From positions 124,001-188,000 of the forward strand of contig BPQB01000065.1 of NCBI GenBank assembly GCA_019973155.2: DNA of 64,000 nucleotides, given 5' to 3'. This DNA is from Phanerochaete sordida. Its lineage: Eukaryota > Basidiomycota > Agaricomycetes > Polyporales > Phanerochaetaceae. Positions 56,810 through 64,000 of this stretch are shown one piece after another. Position 1 is the first letter of the stretch. Each line of letters starts with the position of its first letter. The notes below the pieces were generated by a model. That model was not told the origin of the DNA. It made no database searches and saw nothing but the letters and a program-made list of their open reading frames with translations. The translations under genes were made by a program, and so were the position numbers.

Positions 56810-59161
56810 CTACAACTTTGCCACCATCTTCCGCAACTCGACCTTCTGGATCTTGCCCGTCGACGTTTTCTGCGAGCCCGGTCACCATCAGCAACAACCC
56901 CCCGAAGGCACGCAAGGCACTCACAGGCAGCTCGTCGACGACCTGCACCCACTCGGGGCACGCAAAGCCCGGGAGGCGGCCCTTGGCGTGCTTCCGGAGT
57001 GCGTCGCCGAACTCGGCGTGGCGCCCCTTCCACTTGGGAGCCGCGTCCGCCTTCAGGATCACGAACGCCATCGCGCGCTCGCCCCACTTCGGGTGCGCGC
57101 GCGCGATGACGGTGACCTCGAGCACGTCGGGGTGCGCCGCGAGCTCCTGCTCGATCGCGAGGCTCGACGCGTTCTCGCCGCCCGAGATGATGATGTCCTT
57201 GCTGCGGTCCTGGATCGCGACGTACCCGTCGGGGTGCACGACCGCGAGGTCGCCGCTGTGGAAGTAGCCGCCGGCGAACGCGCGGCGCGTCGCGTCCGCG
57301 TCGCGGAAGTACTCCTTCATCGCGATGTTCCCGCGCATGACGATCTCGCCGACCGTGCGCCCGTCCTGCGGGACGTCGACGAGCGGCGCGTCCGACGCGT
57401 CCTCCGCCGCCTGGTGCACGACGCGCACCGGCTCCGACGTCAGGAAGCTGAAGCCCTGCCGCGCCATCTGGCGCGAGCGCTCCTCGAGCGACATCGCCGC
57501 CCAGGCAGCCTGCGTGTACGCCTTCATGAACGGCCCGTAGGTCTCACTGCGAGTGGCGTCAGCAAGTGGGATGTACGCGCGCAAGGACTACTCACGTCAG
57601 ACCATAGACGTGGACTGGCAAGATGCCCTTCGTCTCGAGGTCGCCGATGAGCTGCGCCGTCGGCGCAGAGCCAGCGATGACGGCCGTGATGGGCCTCGGG
57701 ACCTTGCGAGCCTCTGGTGCGCTGACGATGCTGATCTGTGCAAACGTCAGTAAGCATCCACGGATATCGGCGCAGCGGGCTTACCTGAACCGTCGGGGCA
57801 GCACAGTAATGGCTCACACCGGACTTGAGGAAGTGGTACCAGATTTGCGACATGTTGACCGTGCGCAGGGTGATCTGAGTGGCGAAGGCGGCGGTGATGG
57901 CCCATGGGTATGTCCAGCCACAAGCGTGGAACATGGGCAATATCCTGGATTGCCGTAAGTGACCGCGCGAAGGGCTTAGTGGTCATCTGCTCACCAAAGG
58001 TACACAGAGTCCGGGGTCATCTTCGTCTCGTAGGCGTTTGCAACTGCCGCCAAGTAGGAACCTGCAGAGTATGAGAAGATTGTCCTCGGGAAAGGAGACC
58101 GACGGACATACCTCGAAGAGTGGTCAAAACACCTTTCGGCTTTAGGAAAGTCAGTCAGTCATGGCCTGCGTCATCGGGTGCGCTCAGCTCACCCGTCCAG
58201 TAGTCCCGGAGCTAGCAAACACTCCATCAGTATCCACCAGCCAGGGAGCAGACGGAAGGGGTGACGCACGTATAGCACAGGGCAGCGCCCGCGTTCTCAT
58301 CCGCTTCCCATTCGAGCCCGCCCCAGCCCCTCTCGCGGCTGAAGCGCCGGCCGCTCGCGAGGAATTCTTCGTACGGGTCGCCCGCGCGGCCGGTGTCGTC
58401 GCAGACGACGACGCGCGCCTGCGTAGGCGGCAGGAGGTGCTTGTACTCGTGGTCGACGATGATGAGGCGCGCGCCGCTGTGTTCGAGGATGTACGCCACC
58501 TCTGGCGCCGTCAGGCGTGTGTTGATTGGGCAGATGATCGCGCGTGCAGCGATGACACCGTGGTGGGCATCTGTGCGCGAGCAGAGCTGTTAGCGTTCGA
58601 AGATGTGGAGAAGAAAATGGAGTAGAAACCTGCTATTGCCGGTCTGCCAGTACGTCAGGAAGAGGTCGGAACAGTCGATGCGGAGGGACGTACGAATTAG
58701 GAGCAATGACCGCGACCCTGTCTCCCGGCTGTATGCCAGCTTCAATCAGAGCGTACGCGAGATTCTGAACGCGTTGGGCCCTGTGGGTTATCGTCAGCAT
58801 TGATTGAATGTAGCGAAGAGAAGTTAGGGGAGTTCAACGTTCGTCGCAGCTCGAGCTACAGCCAACTTTGAACGCCCCTGCTGACACGTACCAGACGCCG
58901 TACGTGTAGAACACGGGATTCTTGGCATCGGAGTGGGCGATCGCCAGTTTGTTCGGATATATCTGGCTTGCGCGCAGGAGGAAGGACAGCGGATTCTACG
59001 AGACATTCGTCAACGTGGCTGGACGACTTGCATGGGTAGTGAGAGCGCACCAGGGGCTGTACGTGGACCGGGAATCCCTTGGGCTCTTTGAGCTGGACGT
59101 TGACGGCGCCAGCGGGAGGTACGCTGGACTCGGTGGGGTGAAACTTGGAGGTCGTCGCCAT
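56810..59161 (-). CDS. Acyl-CoA synthetase / AMP-dependent ligase with C-terminal AKL
   Basis: Activates a carboxylic acid as acyl-AMP and then acyl-CoA. About nine short introns, ~600 aa. Starts MATTSKFHPTESSVPPAG; exon 1 joins VQPL to NPLSFLLRASQIYPNKLA. RAIICPINTRLTAPEVAYIL precedes the AMP-binding signature YTSGTTGRPKGV, which is assembled across three exons near 58140-58260. Then ILPMFHACGWTYPWAI, the adenine-site VYGLTETYGP, GYFHSGDLAVVHPDGY and the hinge DRSKDIIISGGENASSLAIE. The catalytic lysine is in KTSTGKIQK on the last exon, after an intron at the VDELP junction. The protein ends VAKL; AKL fits the PTS1 peroxisomal signal. Motif spacing suggests a short/medium-chain or aromatic acid enzyme; substrate unproven. 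Confidence 0.9.
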
Positions 59162-60469
59162 CGCTGCTCGCTCGTTGTTGTCGTCGGTGTTCGTGGCGTC
59201 CAGGTACGCGAGAGTTCAGGTTGGGGGTGCGGGGATGCGGGGTAGGGCGTGCGGGGTAATAAACGCGAGCTAAGAAACGCTTATTGATTGGACGAGAGCA
59301 TCACCAGCCCCATGGCGTAAGTCGGTCCCGCAGCAATACCGAATCCCGAAAGGCATTTGAGATCGAGAGCCTGATTCAGAGGCCCACGGAAGGCCGCAAT
59401 GCATAAAACGGAGACGACGAGTCGGCCGATGGTCTGCAGCGCCGGGTGCAGCTTCCTCAGCGTTGGGGAGGGCGGGAACAGGCAGAACGAGAGTGAGAGA
59501 GCTCAGAACCGAGCGTTCTCATTCGGCGGAGAATCATCGGGATCGACGCCAGACTCCTCCTTGGCTGGGTCGTGGCTGTTTTCGGAAGCCTGACGTCGCG
59601 CGCGCGACGACTAACCAGGCGCGTCTGGGGCTGCTAATTGTTCGCGTCCTGTCGCGGCTTCTGTGCCCCTCAGTGCTCCTCTCTCCGCAACCACCACCTT
59701 CCAAGTTCATACCCGAGACAGTGCTCAGCCTGCAGCCTAGTGAAGTCGTTTATTAGACCGCGCTGTGCCTCTTTCGTGCTAAACGCCTCTGTTAGGATGA
59801 GCAATGTTTGCCACCACGCTTTACTCCCCTCTGCAAAGCGTGAGACGACCGGTGGTCGCGACATCCGCTCCCCTGTTGATCTTGCGGATACCCGCTGGCA
59901 ACAAATGAGCGGTATAGCGCCGCGTGTTACCTTCTAGCGCAAAGCGTAGCAGCTGAAGCAGTCAACGCATGATGCTCGTCATCTCTGCTGGACAACCATC
60001 CAGCTACTGGGTGACTTCGCATACGAGGAAGCGTTTCAGGTCAGTCAATGCTCATGCATAGACCGTTTCCCACGATGAGGAGCAGCAGAGTACTAACGAA
60101 CGTCCATATTAGGCAGCGCTGTTCATAGGGTCGCCGACTCTTTCGACCTACCTCTTTCAGCGAGAGAGCAGTATCCTCCCGCATCGCCCGGCTGCAGAGG
60201 CTGCATTCTGGCCGGACAAGATAATGCTTGTGCGTAGCTTGGTATGCTACACTGCACAGCTTGAACAAGACTGACGGTGCACAGGATATGGAGGCCTTCA
60301 AGCGTCGTCCAGACGATCTCGAGCGCAGGGCGTGATGCCTGATGAGCGCACGGCACGCCCCGCAATCCCCGCGCGCCCACGTCGCCCACCGAAAGCAGCC
60401 GATAGCTTGTGTCTCCTTCCGCATCAGGCGACTGCTTTCAACGCACGCGCACGCAGGGCAGGCGGGCAC
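59162..60469. other. Divergent intergenic region
   Basis: About 1.3 kb between the start of the acyl-CoA synthetase and the DUF6593-type gene on the other strand. Open frames here have no conserved look. Promoters of both genes must lie here; only the plus-strand TATA box is clear. Confidence 0.45.
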
Positions 60470-60476
60470 TATATAA
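60470..60476 (+). promoter_or_regulatory. TATA box of the DUF6593-type gene
   Basis: GCACTATATAACGC lies about 85 bp upstream of the ATG at 60557. Confidence 0.5.
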
Positions 60477-60556
60477 CGCTGCCCACATGGCCTAAACCCT
60501 CCGAGCAGCGATCACTCCCTCTTCCCCCGAGCGACACCCCAACTGCAGACCGAGCG

Positions 60557-61427
60557 ATGCTGCTCAGATTCTCCTCAGGCGACTTCCACAACGCGACCGC
60601 GACCGACGGCCAGACGGGCGCGGTCCTCTTCCATATCTCGACGCCCGAGCCCGTGCGCGAACGGGCGCCCTCTGTCGCGTCGCTTTACTCCTTCGCAAGC
60701 TCGAGCACTGCCGTGTCCGAGCCAGCGCAGCCTGTGCAGAAGACGACATTCATCACCGATAGCGAGGGCGCAGCGCTGGCGGAGATTACATGGAGGGACC
60801 GCTACTACGCGACCTCGATTCGTATCGGGGAGAGGACGTTCAATGGCACCGGCGAGATTTTCGACTCACACTACGTGAAGTGCTTGTGAGTTTTCGTGTG
60901 TTCTCGCCCGCCGCGCTCGCGATGCTGATGCAGCTCCAGGCCTGATGAGACGATCATCCCCACCCAGCTCGAGTACAAGTGGCGGACAACCCCGGACAGC
61001 CTTACGGTATGCAGTGATGACATCTCTGGGATCGTCGATGTCTAACGATTCGCAGCTGCTGGACGACGACCACAACGTCATCGGCCGCCTCTACGAGAAC
61101 TACACACCAATAAACTGCAAGCTCATCCCCGCTTCGAAACGTGCACCGGGGTACGACTATCTCCGGCTGAACAAGGTCCCTACGTCCGAGCTGGTCGAGG
61201 TCCTGGGTACGCTTTCGCCCCTTTTTTGAAGCTGAACATAATCTGACATCTCTAAAGTGACCTTCCTGCTGATGACGACCCTCCGCGAGCGCATGTACTG
61301 GATCACAACATATGTGTACGGGTCCAAGGCCGGGCAGCCCCGCAGCGCGATCGGCAAGCTGCGCAAGCAGGCCCATCGCAGCCTCGTCCACTGGCGCGAG
61401 ACGCTCTTCCGTGCGAAGCGCGACTGA
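60557..61427 (+). CDS. DUF6593-type fungal protein
   Basis: Four or so exons; starts MLLRFSSGDFHNATATDGQT. The pattern of the fungal DUF6593 family is visible: NATATDGQTGAVLFHISTP, a serine-rich loop, KTTFITDSEGAALAEITWRD, then ISIR-like IRIGERTFNG and a C-terminal LEYKWRTTP... LLDDDHNVIGRLYE. Short introns separate the last exons (donor after KCL near 60886; later ones near 61008 and 61204). The C-terminus has a hydrophobic/positively charged stretch VTFLLMTTLRERMYWITTY and ends WRETLFRAKRD. The molecular function of this family is unknown; it is abundant in Agaricomycetes. No signal peptide. Family assignment is by recognised pattern only. Confidence 0.7.
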
Positions 61428-61885
61428 GCCCCCAGTTCCTGCCCACACGCCGCTCACCCAACGTCGCCTCTGCACTTTCTCACGTCGCTCACGATCGCGC
61501 GCCGACGACCCCGCCACTCCTTCACGACTTCTCCATTTCCCGCCACTCTTCTTCCTGCATCTCTCTGTCCTGTTGTATCTGCATGTCCCTTGTTTTCCGC
61601 GTCGACGCTGCCCTCAGCACTCCGCACCGCCCCTCGTTGTTGCACCCACCGCCTTCTCTACATTAGTAGTCACATATCACTAGCGTTCAGCTCCCATACC
61701 CCCATTTATGTAGCGATATTCGATATTCGAGAATATATACCTTGCATCCGTACACGATTGCGGACTGTGTCGCACGGCCGGTCTGTCCTGTGAGGGAGTG
61801 GCTCGGGTTTCGGCGCATTCTACATCCAGACAGCATAGCGAAAAGACGGCGCCGACTGCGGCTCTCGCCGGCACGATATCACTAG
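61428..61885. other. Gap, 3' flank of the DUF6593-type gene
   Basis: Pyrimidine-rich 3' UTR-like DNA and AT-rich stretch near 61680-61740. Nothing else recognised. Confidence 0.45.
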
Positions 61886-62057
61886 TACAAACTTCGACAC
61901 CTCAATGCGACGGACACCTCAGTGCGACGGCGCCTGCCTTCCGGAAGTTCTGGTTGGCCCCACAAGAGCGCTTGCCTTACATAGAGCGCCCAAAGTTGCC
62001 TGCAAAGGCAGGTGTCGCATTCTGGGTGTCCGTCGCATTGAGGTGTCGAAGTCTGTA
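61886..62057. repeat. MITE-like element with ~50-bp terminal inverted repeats
   Basis: The left end (61886 onward, TACAAACTTCGACACCTCAA) and the reverse complement of the right end (ending 62057, TACAGACTTCGACACCTCAA) agree almost base for base over 28 bp, then imperfectly to about 50 bp. The core is about 70 bp and encodes nothing. Size, inverted ends and lack of coding capacity fit a miniature inverted-repeat element, or a strong hairpin between the convergent DUF6593-type and LEU4-type genes. No clear target-site duplication. Confidence 0.65.
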
Positions 62058-62180
62058 GTAGCGGCAGATATGCAAAATCATAGTCATTGAGCACGTAAAC
62101 GGCTGCTACCCAAGTTTTACATCCGCTATCCTTCCTCACAGATTCTACAGTACATCCATGCTACACCAGATCTCCTTTTC

Positions 62181-64000
62181 TTAGTGGCCGTTGACGATCT
62201 TCTTTGGCACAAGGTCGAACGCGCTCGCTGCGCGCATGACCGCCTTTAAGCCTGACGCCGCGATATCCGTGTCGCTCGAGACACCCCAGGCGGTCTCGCG
62301 CTTGCCGCCGCCGGGGAGGTCGTACGCGAGCTCGACGAAGGACGCCGCCTCGACGTCCGTGCCGTCACCGATGGAGTGCTCCGCGTACTCCTTGATCGAG
62401 AGGGTGCCCTCGATCTGCGAGTTAAGCACGGCTAAGGCGGACGAGAGCACGCCGGAGCCCTCCGCGCTGAGCTTGCGGTGCTCGCCGCGCCACGCGAGCT
62501 CGATCGCGAGCGCCTTGCGCCCGCCCTCGCCGACGTTCTCGAGCGCGAAGCGCACGAGCGAGATCGGCGCGGGCACGGGCGTGCCGTAGTGGTACGTCGT
62601 GCGGAAGAGCTGCACGAGGTCCGTGTACGAGATGTCGCCGCCCGTCGCGCGCGCGGCGCGCTGCACGGCCTCGAAAAAGGACGCCTGGAAGCGCCGCGGG
62701 AGCTCGAGGTGCAGCGAGTTCAGGATCGCGGTCGCGACGTCCGCCTGCCCCGACTTCGCGTTGAAGCCGACCGAGAGTTTGAGCTCCGGCAGCTCGCGCG
62801 CGCCGATCGCGTTGTTGACCGCGCTCAGCACCGCGCGTAAGCCCGAGCCCGCGATGTCGGAGTCGACGCCGATGCCCCACCAGGACTCGTTCGACTTGCG
62901 CGCGTCCTTGACATCCTGGCCGCCACGGACGATCTCGACGTAGGACGCCGCCTTGACGTTTGAGCCCTCGCCGATCGCGTGCTCCGAATACTCGCGCACT
63001 TGGAAGTCGATGTCAAGGTGCGTGCGCAGGGCGTCGAGCAAGGCGGACAGGGGACCGTTGCCATCTCCGCGGATGACGCGCAGGGCGCCATCGACTGCGA
63101 TGGTACCGTCGAACAGGCGGCGCTCGTCTGCAGGCTCTTCACTGTCGGTTGTCGAGTCTGCTCTTGGCTCCGAAGAAAGCTTGAACGACTTCAGGTTGAG
63201 ACGTCCCTCGTACTTCGAGCCACCGAAGTGGTACGTCTCGCGGAAGGCAGTCATGATGTCTTCGACTGCCATCTCCCGAGCCTCGCGATCTGCGATGTCC
63301 TGGACCACTTGGTAGAACGAGATCTGCATCTTGCGGGGCATGTCCAGGCCGAGGTGCTGCTGAACGAGATAGGCGATACCGCCCTTGCCGGACTGCGAGT
63401 TGACACGGATGACCGCTTCGTAGTTGCAACCCAGATCGGCTGGGTCGATGGGCAGGTAGGGGACGTCCCAATACTGAGGTTCGCCCTTGGCCTGAGCCTG
63501 AGCCCAGCGTTGCTTTTGTGCCTCAAAGCCCTTCTTGATGGCGTCCTGATGTGAACCAGAGAAGGCAGTGAAGACGAGCTCGCCGGCGTAGGGATGACGG
63601 GGGTGCACGGGCAAGTCGTTGCAGGAAGTGACAGTGTCGATGACGGACTGGATGTCGCTGAAGTCGAGATTTGGATGGACGCCCTGGGTGTAGAGGTTCA
63701 GGGCAAGGTTGACCAGGTCAACGTTTCCGGTGCGCTCGCCGTTGCCGAAAAGGCAGCCTTCGACCCGGTCGGCGCCAGCGAGCAAACCGAGCTCGGCGGC
63801 GGCGACACCTTGCCCTCGGTCGTTGTGTGGGTGCAAGGAGACGATGATCTTCTCCCGCTCGGTGACCTTGCGGCAGAAGTTCTCGATCTGGTCGGCGTAG
63901 TGGTTGGGCGGCGCGATTTCGACGGTCGCGGGCAAGTTGAAGGTGATGCGCTCGTCGCCGGTTCCAGCTTTTCCCCACGCCGCCTTGACTGCTTCGCACA
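62181..64000 (-). CDS. 2-isopropylmalate synthase (3' part), with duplicated C-terminal domain
   Basis: First committed enzyme of leucine synthesis: condenses acetyl-CoA with 2-oxoisovalerate. The 5' end lies beyond the right edge; ~606 residues are visible in one uninterrupted frame. The catalytic barrel end is clear ([55 protein letters not shown]). Then comes [17 protein letters not shown] and the allosteric LeuA dimer domain ([20 protein letters not shown]..., [19 protein letters not shown]). After this an entire second copy of linker plus regulatory domain follows: [46 protein letters not shown]. The protein ends KKIVNGH. Yeast Leu4 has one such domain, so the repeat is notable. The regulatory domain is where leucine feedback acts in the family. 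Confidence 0.92.
   Translation of the reverse strand, partial: CEAVKAAWGKAGTGDERITFNLPATVEIAPPNHYADQIENFCRKVTEREKIIVSLHPHNDRGQGVAAAELGLLAGADRVEGCLFGNGERTGNVDLVNLALNLYTQGVHPNLDFSDIQSVIDTVTSCNDLPVHPRHPYAGELVFTAFSGSHQDAIKKGFEAQKQRWAQAQAKGEPQYWDVPYLPIDPADLGCNYEAVIRVNSQSGKGGIAYLVQQHLGLDMPRKMQISFYQVVQDIADREAREMAVEDIMTAFRETYHFGGSKYEGRLNLKSFKLSSEPRADSTTDSEEPADERRLFDGTIAVDGALRVIRGDGNGPLSALLDALRTHLDIDFQVREYSEHAIGEGSNVKAASYVEIVRGGQDVKDARKSNESWWGIGVDSDIAGSGLRAVLSAVNNAIGARELPELKLSVGFNAKSGQADVATAILNSLHLELPRRFQASFFEAVQRAARATGGDISYTDLVQLFRTTYHYGTPVPAPISLVRFALENVGEGGRKALAIELAWRGEHRKLSAEGSGVLSSALAVLNSQIEGTLSIKEYAEHSIGDGTDVEAASFVELAYDLPGGGKRETAWGVSSDTDIAASGLKAVMRAASAFDLVPKKIVNGH

Noticed and set aside
56853..57650. 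Plus-strand 265-codon open frame
   Set aside because: Antisense shadow of the acyl-CoA synthetase exon.

Overview
The window looks like nuclear DNA of an agaricomycete fungus (Basidiomycota). Genes are cut by many short GT-AG introns of about 50 nt, spacing is moderate, TATA-like boxes are recognisable, and the content fits: NACHT proteins, a DUF6593-type protein, an external NADH dehydrogenase with EF-hands, and several expanded families of unknown function. Species cannot be named from this sequence alone.

Layout. 0-24 kb is an accessory region. It holds three tandem, same-strand paralogous NLR-like NACHT genes (1968-5274, 12730-15756, 20452-23311). Between them lie decayed duplicated DNA, minus-strand pseudogene remnants, and one minus-strand gene for a multi-pass membrane protein that carries an apparent one-base frameshift (16396-17474). 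24-36.4 kb is a core block: PLP-dependent decarboxylase (-), CLP1 (+), a small secreted peptide (+), S-adenosylmethionine synthetase (-) and an ARO8-type aminotransferase (-). 36.4-45.3 kb is gene-poor, with an intronless LRR-like gene and its frameshifted twin. 45.4-47.9 kb is an external alternative NADH dehydrogenase. 48.3-49.2 kb is a broken copy of the decarboxylase C-terminus. 49.6-53.8 kb is a tandem duplication of a gene family of unknown function. 54-59.2 kb is a same-strand run of APH-type kinase, alpha/beta hydrolase and acyl-CoA synthetase ending in a peroxisomal-type AKL. 60.5-61.4 kb is a DUF6593-type gene. A short element with terminal inverted repeats follows, then the 3' part of 2-isopropylmalate synthase, which runs off the right edge.

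The most unusual signal is inside the NLR genes. The link between the N-terminal helical domain and the NACHT domain is encoded by an array of 42/45-nt mini-exons, all bounded by phase-1 introns of about 51-57 nt. Each mini-exon encodes one 14- or 15-residue charged helical repeat. The three paralogues carry five, two and zero of them. Because every unit is symmetric, duplication, loss or skipping keeps the reading frame. I infer a length-adjustable helical spacer between a cell-death-type N-terminal domain and its NTPase. The zero-unit paralogue has also lost the P-loop Gly-Lys. In each paralogue the exon models join into one continuous reading frame (916, 873 and 855 aa), which supports the structures.
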